Source: Micropterix aruncella (Eukaryota; Arthropoda; Insecta; Lepidoptera; Micropterigidae). From it: 64,000 bases of DNA. Positions 41,865-52,974 of this stretch are shown in pieces. The translations under genes and the position numbers were made by a program. The stretch covers positions 9,883,996 to 9,947,995 of the forward strand of contig OX155960.1 in NCBI GenBank assembly GCA_944548615.1. Reading direction: 5' to 3'. Every line of letters starts with the position of its first letter. Positions within the stretch are counted from its first letter, which is position 1. The notes below the pieces were generated by a model, which was not told the DNA's origin, ran no database searches, and was given only the letters and a program-made list of their open reading frames with translations.

Positions 41865-42535
41865 AACGGGCGAACCCGTCACCAAAGGAAGTATTAACGA
41901 TAGTAGTCGTTTTGTCTCCCGTAAGATAAGCGTACTTGGGGACGAAACGATCTACCAACTAGCTCCGCCACGGCCCGTCAGAATGCAACGAATTATTCGA
42001 TACACCGATAATCACCCAGAGGGACGTCTCACCCGTGACTACCAGTTGTGCCTAGATTTCTCAGGGCTCCCGAATGGTTACAGATTCAAAGTCGCTTGCG
42101 CAGTCCTCTAGTCTATGTGTTAGCGGCGACTCTGCACCTACCGAATCTATCGCGGTCCACTGCGGAATTTGGTGCCATTCCCCAAAACAGTAGGCCATGC
42201 GTTATTACGGAGTGAAAATATGCAAAATAAACGGATTTAGCGGCTTCAAAACCGCATAAACTTCTTATCTTTTTAATAGCGAATATGGCACTACGCATTT
42301 TTTTACTGAGATCATTTAAGTGGTCAGACCATTTAACTGATAAGCGCGAGGCTGCCCGCTGGTTCAACTACCCGGTGCTACGTGGTAAGGCGACAGTCTC
42401 TGATGGTCTAGTTGGCTTAGCTAGATGGTGGACTGTCTTCGTTCTCAAGTCTCTAAGCTCACTCCAGGTTGAAAGAAAGATCAATATCTTCATACTTTCC
42501 TGAGGTGACGGGCTCGCCCCCCGTAGCTGACAAAA
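41865..42535. mobile_element. Family B copy B6: inverted pair around a LINE fragment
   Basis: Left arm AACGGGCGAACCCGTCACCA to about 42165, right arm about 42340-42535 ending GAGGTGACGGGCTCGCCCCC. Both arms are partial (roughly 300 and 190 bp). Between them lies 166 bp of a LINE that is present in longer form at 57510-58383. Confidence 0.7.
42168..42333 (-). pseudogene. Internal LINE fragment enclosed by family B arms
   Basis: Minus frame WSDHLNDLSKKMRSAIFAIK, KIRSLCGFEAAKSVYFAYFH, SVITHGLLFWGMAPNS corresponds to residues in the thumb region of the relic at 57707-58327, with high nucleotide similarity. It is internal to the LINE, without a 3' tail, so it did not arrive by simple retrotransposition. 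Confidence 0.8.
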
Positions 42536-42599
42536 CTAGCCTGTGCATTTAAATGATTTATTCAAATATTAGCCAGCGGCCAAGAATTATCGGCCAAGC

Positions 42600-42850
42600 T
42601 GTCCGCGATAAGAGAGCCGCGTTGTGCTATGTATGTATGCAAGGCTGCACTGTGACGTGGCCGTGCCGTGAGCAGTGAGATTTAGAAATCCGCCAGTGCA
42701 CAGTTAGGGGTAAGGTAACGAGGAGGGGGGGGGGGGAAGGGGGGGAGAGGTAAGTAAGAAACGGAGCGCGGAATACGTCTCACCCAATTGCTGAATTGAA
42801 GCTCTCTCGCTCTCTCAGTTGTCGTGTTTGTGATGCGTTGGAATGTCGAA
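42600..42850 (+). promoter_or_regulatory. GC/CpG-rich, GA-rich patch with donor-like and initiator-like sequences
   Basis: 12-base G run at 42725-42736 and further G blocks to 42745, GAGAG|GTAAGTAAG (donor-like, 42749/42750), and CTCTCTCGCTCTCTCAGTTG near 42804-42823 (GAGA-type repeat followed by a TCAGTTG initiator-like site). Promoter-like composition but no exon can be assigned. 42851-43380 AT-rich, nothing else. Confidence 0.2.
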
Positions 42851-43379
42851 AAAAAACATCGATCAAAAATTATCGATTCAAAATGGAAAATATTAAAAGT
42901 GATCTAGGGAAGAACTGCTGAGAGTGTTATAAAATACAAAAGAATATAATAGAACTTTATTGCATAACTGTGTGGTTCAGAGGTACATAATATGTTTTTG
43001 TACAAAATGGTTCTATACAGTTTGCCCATAGGGCGTATAATTTCAGTGTCATGTTTATAACCGCAGGTTATATAGAACACTCATACTATTTACTAGTATT
43101 TTTATTTACGAGTGTAGGAAAATAGAAAGCTAAAAGAATGAATTAAAGAGTCTAAGAAATAATTAATATGCGTTTAAAAGTAATCCATTTGTAATAAAAA
43201 TAATATTACATATTAATACCGTAACAGTATAATATCAACAATATAAATAAGGGTAAGAATGTGCAAGTTGATACGCGCACTTATAAGAAGCCAATGAAAT
43301 ATTCTTTTATATTTAGAGGCGTGATAACATTTCCCCCAATTATAAATATACCTAATGCATACATATTGCATCCGCTCCA

Positions 43380-43690
43380 ATTTGTCGAGGATGGCTTCGG
43401 TGACTAGGTGATATTCTAGGTATAGGCAATCACACTGTCTGAACTAAGGTCTTTAATCTGCACTGATAAAAATCTTTGCAACCGTTGAAGACTATGAAAA
43501 CCTGCAAAGATGCGTTTGCTGACCATTGATCTGAGACTGCCAAGAGAGATAATGATCCATAACAATACCCAAATCTTTCACCGTTTCTGAATATGGTGTA
43601 ACATTAATATTGATAAGGATTGTTGGCACAAGTGCATTATTAAAAGACAGCTTTGGCTATCAAATAACAATTTCTTGCTGTCAATTACAT
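43380..43690 (-). pseudogene. LINE RT fragment (region after the palm)
   Basis: Minus frame ETVKDLGIVMDHYLSWQSQI, then NGQQTHLCRFS: the VKDLGIxxDxxLxWxxxI block that follows the RT catalytic centre in Jockey/CR1 LINEs. Stops are present; no further domains. Confidence 0.6.
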
Positions 43691-43691
43691 T

Positions 43692-44279
43692 TTGTTTTAT
43701 TTGTCACTTTTCATGTATCCTATTTTATTAAACAGTTTAGGGGCTATTTGCAATGAAACGTCTAACGTGTTTTGGACCACATTTAATTATTCGGCTTATT
43801 TATGGGTAAAAACATTAATGTCAACTTACGATAATCATTTCCAGAATATCGACCTATTTAACATGAAAGAGAATAAATTTAAGCAGAGCATATACTTAAA
43901 ATTAATCGAAAATGCGACATAGACATTTCTCATGGGATACTTATGTCTTAGGGACTATTTGGTTTTTCATTCTTTGTTCTTTAACTGTATATGATAGGTT
44001 TGTATGATGGAGTATTTTTTTCTTATTTTTCTTAATTTTTCAAATTTTTAAAATTTTTCTTAAATTGCTGTTATTTTTTGTACTGCACATTATTACTTAA
44101 AAATCTATTGACACCCATTCCTTCCTTTTCCTTTCCTTTTCCCCTCCCAACCCCCACAGAATCCACTGTGCGTATTGGAGACTTAACTAACTAAAACTAT
44201 TGTTGAAAGCATGTCATCGGCCAGAAATATTGTATTTAATGTAATTGTAATATTTTTTGTAGCGCTACATGTTTTCCCT

Positions 44280-44311
<32 letters not shown>

Positions 44312-44312
44312 T
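43692..44312 (+). pseudogene. LINE 3' end with (AAAT)n tail
   Basis: A 76-codon frame ends NKFKQSIYLKLIENAT, resembling the last residues of Jockey/CR1 ORF2 (FKxxLxxxLIxNA). A 360-bp UTR and an (AAAT)7 tail at 44284-44312 follow. The 5' limit is uncertain. Confidence 0.4.
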
Positions 44313-45027
44313 TAACACATTCTTTTCGGGAAACGAGTAAACTCGTCATACGGCGGGAAAATGCCCGACTACATAGTGTTAAGAATAAGCATAAAACAAG
44401 AAAAATATTACCTTATATTATGATCAATTAACCTCAGTAGAAAAAAGGCAATAAAAATATGTACAACAATTATAAAATAATACATTAGTTTATTTTCCAT
44501 TTACATATTTATATGTAGGGGATTTTGGCCTAAAGCGGCAACCATTGTGTATTTTTTTTAAAAATGGCATACTCTCGTACCGCGAGGGTAAAACCTGCGC
44601 CCATATCACCTTGCTGCAGTCATCCTGTTCGCCTGCGATCACGCGTTTAGAATCTAGGCAAAAAATATTTTGATAGAAGATTTTAACAAAATTTCGAGTT
44701 ATCTTACTTACGTTTACTCTATTTTTGTGTTATTTTTGTTATTATTACAACGTATATATCTGGTATTGAGTGTTCATCTAGTTGTGAATTGGTTGTATTT
44801 ACTTTCACTTGTCTCAAACTTTTGAGATTAGTTCTTGATGACAACTACTTAGTGTCGAAAATACACGTGCCCATTTTAGACCCCCCCCCCCCCTGCGGGC
44901 ATTCGTATGAGTTTGGTAATATTCCTTATATTTTTTTGTTTTTAGTGTTTTGGCATTTTTTACCAAACAATATTCAAAAGCCTCAAATCGCTTTTAGCCT
45001 CAAATAAGAAAAAGGACGAAACATTCC
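44313..45027. other. No gene recognised
   Basis: Includes a 13-base C run (44881-44893). AT-rich otherwise. Confidence 0.45.
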
Positions 45028-45595
45028 GACGTCTGGTTAAGCCACACGCCCGTAAAAGTCCAACGACTTACCGCGAGATAACCAGGTTATACATCCAGCG
45101 GGCCGACTCTCGGGCCCTTACTACCAGTTGCAACCAGATTACTCCGGTCTCCCGACTAGTTACGGGTTCGAGGTAGCTTGCGTGGTCCTCTCCCTTACGT
45201 AGCGGTGAAACGGTGTCTACCGAATCTATCGCGGACCACGGCGTCCTTTATCCGGCTTTCTACCGGAATCGGGCAGCCAATGGTCGTTTCTAGAGCAGTT
45301 GCCGTAAGCTGAATAACTACCCCCGCTCTATAGGAGACAGTCCTGTTTCCAGACTCCCCCGACTGTCTCTCAGAATGCACAATCGATTGGCTTACGCCGC
45401 ACTATGCGAAAACCGTCAAGGAGCGCCAGTAGATTAAATTTTAGGGGAAACTGGCCCGCAGGCCAGAGACATACCCGGGCTCGCTTGTTATATGTGGAGG
45501 CCGCCGGATTGGTGTTGACCTGTGAGTTTGACCGACCTTGAATATATGGGTCTTAGTGTCTACTGCATCAGGACCCATTAACTCCCTCCTAGTAG
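45028..45595 (+). mobile_element. Family B copy B7, single unit, 5' truncated
   Basis: Homology starts at CGTCTGGTTAAGCCACACGC and runs through CCAGCGGGCCGACTCTCGGG, TTACGGGTTCGAGGTAGCTT, ACTACCCCCGCTCTATAGGA to GGACCCATTAACTCCC. About 90 bp of the left end is missing. Sequence 45600-46150 to the right has no feature I can name. Confidence 0.72.
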
Positions 45596-46151
45596 GACAG
45601 ATCAAAGGGTATTATAGACCTTCCCAAATCAACAGTTTATCCAAGGTTAAGGTTCTATATTTCACCTCAGTAAGACATCGATAACCCACGTCAATCCTCT
45701 CCCTAATGCCTTATAGCCCCATTCCTAACTCGCCGTCAAGCAGCGCCCGTGTTTAAGAGGTATGATGACCCAGTTCGAGTAAATGGCCGTCTAGAAAGCA
45801 GGAGGCCACTTAACTGTTAGATAATCGTATCTCTTTTTAAACGCGCCTAACTACCACTTCATTCTTTTTCGTTTTTATTCTTTATGCATCAGTGGACCAT
45901 TTGGTAAGACTTCACTGGTCGTGTGTATTCGATATTAAATTCACACATAAGGAAAAGTTATTAGCAAATGAGTCGTAAGGAGTGCAATAGAGGGCTTTGG
46001 GCCCACCGTCCAATAACAATAGGCCATATGTCATATGAAAGATCTTTTTATGTAATATAATGTTTTCCCTTTGATTGTATTACACTGTATGATTAATGGT
46101 ATTACTTAGCGAGTAGCGTATACCCGCTCTAAACTTTAGCCAACATATTAT

Positions 46152-46180
46152 TTATATTTATTTATTTATTTATTTGCAGC
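46152..46180 (-). repeat. (TTTA)n run, probable LINE tail on the minus strand
   Basis: TTTATTTATTTATTTATTTG, equivalent to an AAAT tail on the other strand. The following 300 bp AT-rich sequence may be its 3' UTR; no coding motif. Confidence 0.35.
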
Positions 46181-46599
46181 TGTTATAAAAAACATATACA
46201 AAAAAACAAGAACACACAGATTAAAAATTAAAACTATAAATAGACAAAGACTATGAAATAAAGCTACAAACGCTGCAAATTAGGGGTATCCTCAGGATAT
46301 CTCTTATCCTGGTTTTCAGGACACACCTATTATTATTGATACATAGGTATATGATTTTTAGAATAAAATAACCTAATCAAATAAATCTTAAAACAAAAAA
46401 TCCAAATAATCATAATCAAATAAATACACAAATCGAAATAATCAAAATCAAGATCAGCGGCAACGCATGATCAGATTCGAATACAGCACATCACTCATGA
46501 TTCATATTGCATTGTAATATAACCGCAGATAAACCTGTTCCCATTTCTGAGTCCGTCCAGTACGGTATACATAATTGGTACTCCCGACTATTCCAGGAT

Positions 46600-47310
46600 T
46601 CCGTCTAAGGGCAATACCTACATTGTCTACTCCGCATTATGTGCTATTATCACTTCTTTCAGTAAGCCCAGCATCTATGAGGAATCCTTAAAAGCCCACA
46701 AGTTAATGTTATTGAAGAGCCGTAGAGTCTTGATCGATGCCGTATTCTTGCATGGGTTGGAAAATAATTCCATCGATGCGAACGCGATTTTGGAGCGCAT
46801 TGAATTTTATTTTCCTCCCCGCCCTGTTCGATCGCATCGAAAATGCATTTCTATACAGAGCGTATCATAGATATAATACAGACTTTTTAAGTGTGGACAT
46901 ATTACACTCATCAAAAACCTCTTATAAGAACTCAATAAAAAAATCTAGAATCTATCTAGATGATCACAAAACATTTATACATATTATATTTCATTTAATT
47001 TAGTACATGGACATAATTTTATCTCAAGTATATTCATTATAATACCTATATATCATACCTAAAACTAAATATAAATATATTTATATACATAAGTACATAA
47101 TATTATTTTATCTATTTTGTCTTCCATTTACCTCACTTCCCATCATGATTCACCCCATTCTCAAGCGGAAACAATATAAAATTATATTGCGTTCATTTTG
47201 TATACTTTATATTCGGAATCATATTAATGGATTTTTGTCACTTTTAAATAGGTTTTTATTGCATTGTATGTAGCTCTGTTTGGTTTCAGAATAAAATAAA
47301 ATAAATAAAA
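46600..47310 (+). pseudogene. LINE RT C-terminus and 3' UTR
   Basis: Frame near 46705-46850 reads LKSRRVLIDAVFLHGLENNS, IDANAILERIEFYFPPRP, the RRxxxDxxFLxxLxNxxID...LLxxIxFxxPxR block of Jockey/CR1 ORF2. Another frame keeps YHRYNTDFLSVDILHSSKTS, YKNSIKK near 46860-46950. The UTR ends in AATAAAATAAATAAAATA near 47290-47310. Confidence 0.6.
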
Positions 47311-47664
47311 TATTGCTCAATTCCTGCTCTTTCCTATATATTTTTCACAATTTCAGAGTGTTTCCGATTTGCTTCGACCTTAGCCATATGACCCAGCATT
47401 GGCCGGGCTCATACAAATAGTCATATTGTCTCCTTTATTTAATTGTTCTTATTTCCCTGCTACAAAAAAAACCCAACCAGTATATTTGTTTTGTGAGATT
47501 TTTAAAATCAGTAATCTTAAATGCTGGAAGGGAGGGGTGACCATTTCAAAGTTTTTCCCGTCTCGGAAAAATCATAGATCAGGCGGGGCTGTAGGGTATC
47601 AAATGTAACGTTAAAAAAATTAAGTTTTATAAATATTTATTGTTTTATATTATTAGTAATATAC

Positions 47665-47990
47665 AGGATGAAAATATCATTTGGACAAAGACATTACTCT
47701 TTCATTACGCCGAGATTTTACAATATGATCAATATGGAAATAAAAATGGATTTAATATTTAGGGAATTCAAAAATAAAATGAAGAAATGGTTATCAAGTC
47801 ATGACAGACTAACATGAAATGTTAGAAATTATAGTTTAATAAAACTTAGGTGCACAAATTATGAATATGTATATTGATTATATTTCAACATTGATCTAGC
47901 AACCAAAAATTATTTAAATTTGTTGTTATATTGTTTTGACAGTGAATTGCACTTTTTTGGACTAGGTAATTTTATATTTCATTTTACATC
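47665..47990 (+). pseudogene. LINE ORF2 extreme C-terminus
   Basis: MKISFGQRHYSFITPRFYNM at 47669, then IFREFKNKMKKWLSSHDRLT and a stop near 47815: the FGQRSYxxxxPxxYNxIP...FKxxLKxWL motif of LINE ends. Too short for the track of longer frames. Starts abruptly, so 5'-truncated; abuts the LINE that begins near 48012. Confidence 0.65.
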
Positions 47991-48011
47991 ACTTAACATG
48001 TATTACATATA

Positions 48012-51000
48012 CCCAGTCCTACTACAAAAAGGGCTAAGCCAGCTGATGGGCCCTCTAACAAAGGTACTAAGAGCGAGCATAGCCCTCAGACACGTCCCTC
48101 ATGCCTGGAGCAGCGCAAGAGTCACGTTCATTCCAAAGGTAGGCAGGAACGGACAGATCTTTGCCAAAGATTACAGACCCATTTGCCTCACCTCCTTTCT
48201 CCTGAATTCACTGGAGAGACTAGTTGACGGCTACCTGAAAACCAACCACCTAGCTCTTCAACCGCTTGCTGATGCTCAGTATGCCTATAGGAAGGGCAGA
48301 TCTCCAGACACTGCCCTACATCACCTAGTGAGCACAATAGAGACACAGTTAAAGGCGAAAGGTTATGCTCTAGGAGTATTCCTGGATATCGAAGGAGCAT
48401 TTGACACCACATCAAATAGGAATCTGACCGTCTATCAAGGTGACACCTCCATTCACGGGAATCCCAGCCAAGAGCTCTCCACAAGGTGGAGTCATCTCCC
48501 CCCCCTCCCCCCCCCTTGTGGAGCATAGTTGTAGACGAACTTCTAACAGATCTACAAAACCAAGGCTTCTATGTCTACGGCTACGCTGATGATGTGGCCA
48601 TAGTAGTAAGAGGAAACTTCCTATCAATACTTAAGGAACTCATGGACAAAGCACTTAAGACCACCCAAGACTGGTGCCAGGCCAGAGGTCTGTCTGCTAA
48701 TCCAAGCAAGACCAAGGTCATGATTTTCACCAGAAAATACAAACCCGAACCAGTTGAGTGTCTCAAGCTCTGGGATAAGGAGATAGAATACGTTACAGCA
48801 GTCAAATACCTTGGAGTATATCTAGACCCAAAGCTCAATTAGAAACACCACCTCGAGCGCAAGAGAACAATCTTCTATGCCTCTTTGTGGACGTGCAAAA
48901 GAGCCATCGGAAAAAACCTGGGGGTTCAGAGCTAGGGTCGCCTTATGGCTCTATAGGGCAGTACTGCTGCCTAGACTAACCTATGCTGCAATATTCTGGT
49001 GGTCCAGGGTGAAAAAGCTCGAGACAATAAACATGCTTAAATGCCTTCAAGGTAACTACCTGAGGGCTGCAACTGGCGTTATGAAGACCACCCCTATAAG
49101 AGGGATTAGAGGTGGCACTCTGCTGCCCGCCTCTGGACAAGCTCGTAATTCACTCCGCCAGACTTACAGCGTAAAGACTGAAATGTTTGGGCGAGCAGAA
49201 GCGAGGAGGGCACAATCATCCTGAGCTAAACCTTCTCCACAAAAGCCCATTCACCCTGACCCGGGATAGACTACGGAAAAAAAATCGGTAGCGGAGTCCT
49301 ACAAAATCCTAATCCCCACCAGGGAAGAATGGATGAATCCGCAGTGGCTCCAAAGCCACAACGCGGACGCCTGGCTCACCGACGGATCAGGAACAAATGG
49401 ACGTTTTGGAGCAGGCGTGTACGGACCCAAAACCAACCACAAAATCAGCATCCCCTTGGATAATAAGCCACGGTTTATCAAGCCGAGGTATTTGCCATAT
49501 TGGAATGCATAAAACTCCAAAGTCGACTTGAGGTAAAAAATAGAAAAATTCCTTACTGCTCTGACAGCAGAGCAGCACTGGACGCTCTGGCTAAAGCCAT
49601 CACAGAATCTTCTGTGGTCTGGGACTGCATGCAAGAGGTCAATAAATTGTGAAAATCCAACAATCACCCTAATATGGATACCGGGTCATCAAGGCATATC
49701 CGGCAACGAAAAGGCCGACAGATTGGCAAAACTAGGCACACTGGAATGCCCGGTGGAGCTAGTTGTTGGGGTCCCCTTCGCTACAGGTAAGAAAATCATC
49801 AGGGACTGCTTGGAGCAGGATCATCGGGTATCCTAAAAAAAAACAGTCGCCAGGCAAAAGACATGATGGAGCAACTACTACAAAAAAAACCAAAGCCCTA
49901 CTTAACATGAGCAAGAAGAATCTTAGTACCACTATCGGTCTCCTCACAGGACACACGACCCTTAGAGCACATCTAGTTAACCTTGGTTTGACCGAGAACA
50001 AGGACTGCCGAATATTTGGCAAAGAACCTGAAGACAGCATACACATCGTTGGTCGCAGCCCAGGCCTCGCCGCAAAAAGACACAGTTTACTGGGACGAGA
50101 CTTTCTCGAATCCAGCGATCTGCCTAACCTGAAGGTCAGTGTTCTACTTGAACTGGTAAGAAGTACTGGGCTACTAGCTGACCACTAACCTAACCACAAA
50201 GTGGGTAGTTACAAAAAATCTTACAGACCAGTGGCGTAGCGTGCCTTGGCGGGGCCCCGTATAAAACAATTGTTTGGGGGGCCTTAGGAAGGGGAAAGAT
50301 AAAAGAAAAAAAAATGTTTGCATAAAATTAAAAGAAATATTTAATTATAATAATTATCTATCCGTCACTGTTTCCAAAATTTTTACAAACAATTCAAATT
50401 AAATATACACTCTCCTTGCCTTTTTTTCGGCAAACTGATTTATTAAATCATTTATAGCTGATGATGACTTTAGTTTTTCTAAAGTTTCTGCCTCTATGGA
50501 TAATAGTGACAGGTCTGACAGGCGTTCAAGTTCCGTCGAAGTTCTTAGGTTATTTTTTTATTAGTTTTAATTTTGAGAAATTTCTTTCAGCAGTTGCAGT
50601 TGTAACTGGAAAGGTTAAGAATCAAAAGCATGCTGTTATTACCTCCGGAAAACTGGATGTAAGACTATTGAGTTTTATCAGCAATAATTCAATGAGTTCC
50701 TTAAAGGAATGAATTTTTTGAATTTCTGATTTTAAGCATGTTTTTAGAGCCTTTAATTGGTCATAAAGAATAACTGAGATGTATGTACTGTATTTAGTCA
50801 ACAGTTTTCAAAGTGTTTAATATCTCTTCGTTTGAAGAAGACAGGAGTTTCTCCGGTTGTAATAATTTTTAACATACTACTCAGGTCGCCAGGTCAGGTT
50901 GGGGGCCCCCGTGGCCCAGGGGCCCCTATAATTGATACGGCAGATACGGCGGTAGCTACGCCCCTGTTACAGACCCAGGTGACATCAAGAGCTGGAAACA

Positions 51001-51428
51001 AGCCTTCACTCCGTTTACTACTGCTAATACTACTACTAGCATGTATTAAATATTAATAACTTTCCTTTCTTTTCTTAGTTATAACTTTATTTTCTCTTTA
51101 TTTTAGTATTAGGACTATTCTGTTTGTCACTCTCGAATGTTATATTCCATTTAATAGCGATTATATAATGGAATCGCGTTTTAGTTATTATATTTTTTGT
51201 GGATCACATTTTAGGCCAATTTAGTTTTATTAACATGTTACTAAAACTTTAACATAATTTATTTTTATATTAGAGTCCTGTCCACCCTAGAATGTGCTAG
51301 TCCCAGTTGGGTGACAGAATCAAATAAGCAAAAGGTTAAGGTTTTGCTATTCGGTTCCTGTTATTTTTGTCAGCAAAATCAATGTTTTATAGAAATTAAT
51401 CCTTTAATAAATAAATCAATAAATAAAT
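48012..51428 (+). pseudogene. RNase H-bearing LINE (I/LOA-like), broken and interrupted
   Basis: RT: FIPKVGRNGQIFAKDYRPIC (48130-48190), LTSFLLNSLERLVDGYL, AYRKGRSPDTALHHLV, LGVFLDIEGAFDTTS (48379-48415), PLWSIVVDELL, VYGYADDVAIVVRG (48570-48615, catalytic Asp pair), KTKVMIFTRK, VKYLGVYLDPKLN. RNase H: WLTDGSGTNGRFGAGVYG (49372-49425), YCSDSRAALDALAKAI, IWIPGHQGISGNEKADRLAK (49672-49730). Tail: LLTGHTTLRAHLVNLGLTEN then CRIFGKEPEDSIHIV, where the usual CxxC...H...C cluster is damaged. Breaks: C-rich expansion at 48500-48520 replacing the GTPQG loop, stops at 48841, 49500s and 49650, and a hAT insertion at 50229-50966. The 3' UTR ends AATAAATCAATAAATAAA near 51428. 5'-truncated at about 48012. 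Confidence 0.85.
50229..50966 (-). mobile_element. hAT element, internally deleted, 8-bp target duplication
   Basis: TTACAGAC at 50221-50228 and 50967-50974 flanks a 738-bp element that starts CAGTGGCGTAGCGTGCC and ends GTAGCTACGCCCCTG, an inverted terminus of about 13 bp; 8-bp duplications and CAGNGGCGTAGC ends are hAT hallmarks. On the minus strand, 50610-50440 reads LPVTTATAERNFSKLKLIKK, then after a one-base shift in an A run NLRTSTELERLSDLSLLSIE and AETLEKLKSS: the C-terminal dimerisation region of hAT transposase. The rest of the transposase is missing. Inserted in the 3' UTR of the LINE, so younger than it. Confidence 0.92.
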
Positions 51429-51602
51429 TTTCAACTTCAACTGTAAAAGTTATTAAAAGTCGCAATATTTATTTACCCTAATCCAAACAGTTTCAAAATA
51501 TTGTGAATTCGGATATTGCTACTGTGATAAATAATAGTCGCTACAATGTAAGAGTCGCTACAATGTTACTTTCCCTGCTCACCAACCAACCAGGATGGAA
51601 AG

Positions 51603-52089
51603 TGTAATAACACATGATGATGAACAACGCATCACTAAACTCATTTTTCAGTCATTTTTAATTCCGAGATTCAATTAACGTCACTAACCCAGAAAATTTG
51701 TCTAATTGCCTGATGACTAATATCATTCAAAGAATTGATAATTTCGTTTTTAAAAGCGTATTTCTTACGATGCAAATAATTAATGTATGAAAACAGTTTT
51801 CAAGTTTGTCTTTCACAGTTGCAAAAAATAATTCACACGAACAATTCCCCACCTAACACAAAAAAACACCTGGTTTCCAAATATATAAGGGCGTACATTT
51901 AGTTTATTACTCACTCTCGTTTGACATTTATTGGTAAGCCGGTTCTATTCTATAACCTTTTTTTTAAATAATTAAATGGTCTAAGTATTAACACTGTGTT
52001 TATCCTACCGTATGTACGCCGAGGGGACAAGACTTCCACAACGTTGGGCTCTGATCATATCGACAACGCACGACATCAGATTTCCCACA
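51603..52089 (+). mobile_element. Solo LTR (family F), 4-bp target duplication AAAG
   Basis: Begins TGTAATAACACATGATGATG and ends CAGATTTCCCACA; AAAG at 51599-51602 and 52090-52093. A TATATAAG box lies at 51882-51889, followed by TTACTCACTCTCGTTTGAC, plausible U3/R. 487 bp, no internal region. A second copy with the same ends and its own duplication is at 61244-61670, which fixes the boundaries. LTR-LTR recombination normally leaves such solo LTRs. A 4-bp duplication fits Ty3/Gypsy-like or BEL elements. Confidence 0.85.
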
Positions 52090-52149
52090 AAAGTATTGTC
52101 AACACGCTAACGGAAATATCCATTTCGAGCCCCTCTGAGGCGATTAGGA

Positions 52150-52262
52150 CCATATCTAGATAGAAGTCTCTCTGTGTGTCTGTCTCTGTGTATTCCTCCA
52201 CGATAACGCCCAAACGCTTAATCCGATTGAGCTGATATTTGGCATTGCTAGATTTGAAAATG
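52150..52262 (-). repeat. Dispersed repeat E, copy 2
   Basis: Reverse complement contains CTCAATCGGATTAAGCGTTT and GGAATACACAGAGACAGACA, matching 960-1060. Confidence 0.5.
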
Positions 52263-52328
52263 TTTTAAGTCTGCCGTACCTACTAGTAATATTTCAATCT
52301 CGAAATATTTGAACTAATTCCTTGAATA

Positions 52329-52634
52329 CAGGGTAATTTTTATTAGTGGCATCCATAATGTGGGTGAATCAGTAGGTACAAGCAAATAAGCAACTTTTAT
52401 TTTTTGAAATTTTTGAAAATATTGACTCATAAATAAAAGTTTGACATACGTTGAGCGCGCTGCGCCATCTAGCAATAGGTAAAAATATTGCGTTTAAAAA
52501 AAATTCGCGTATAAACAAATAAATAATAAAAATATGCATTTTTGTGTTTTATCTAAAATTTTTGTATCAAAGTGTTTATTTGCTCGTACTGATTTACCCA
52601 CTTCAAGGTTGTCACTAATTAAAAACTCATCCTG
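52329..52634. mobile_element. MITE H, complete copy (306 bp), Tc1/mariner-like
   Basis: TA at 52327-52328 and 52635-52636 flanks CAGGGTAATTTTTATTAGTG at left and the inverted CACTAATTAAAAACTCATCC+TG at right; TIR about 25 bp with some mismatches. TA duplication plus CAGGG terminus fits the IS630-Tc1-mariner superfamily. Internal GAGCGCGCTGCGCCATCTAG matches copy 1 at 4571-4904. Non-coding. Confidence 0.8.
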
Positions 52635-52974
52635 TATAGACTTAAAATTTAGTAAGCAGACGCCTTGTTAAACCAGAATCACATTTTGTATGGAATCTCT
52701 CCTATTCAACCTCCCGATGGGAATCACGCTTAAAATTATTCCATAAGTCCGTGCTGGAAAAGATTTGGAGGGACAAAACCGATTTATTAAATTTCCTACA
52801 TAGTCTCTCATCAGGCCCAAACAAAATTTTAGACTAGCGCTAAAACTGCCCTCTCTGCTATACGCCAACTCCAGAATAACCAAAAATTCGAATCTGTGTC
52901 ATCCCAAAATCCGGCAATATCGAAGCACGTAATAAGTGGCTGTAGTGATTAAAATGACCTACAAGCCTGCGTAG

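Noticed and set aside
45140..45200. tRNA-like B box in family B (GGTTCGAGGTAGC)
   Set aside because: No A box at proper distance and no cloverleaf; not called a tRNA or SINE.
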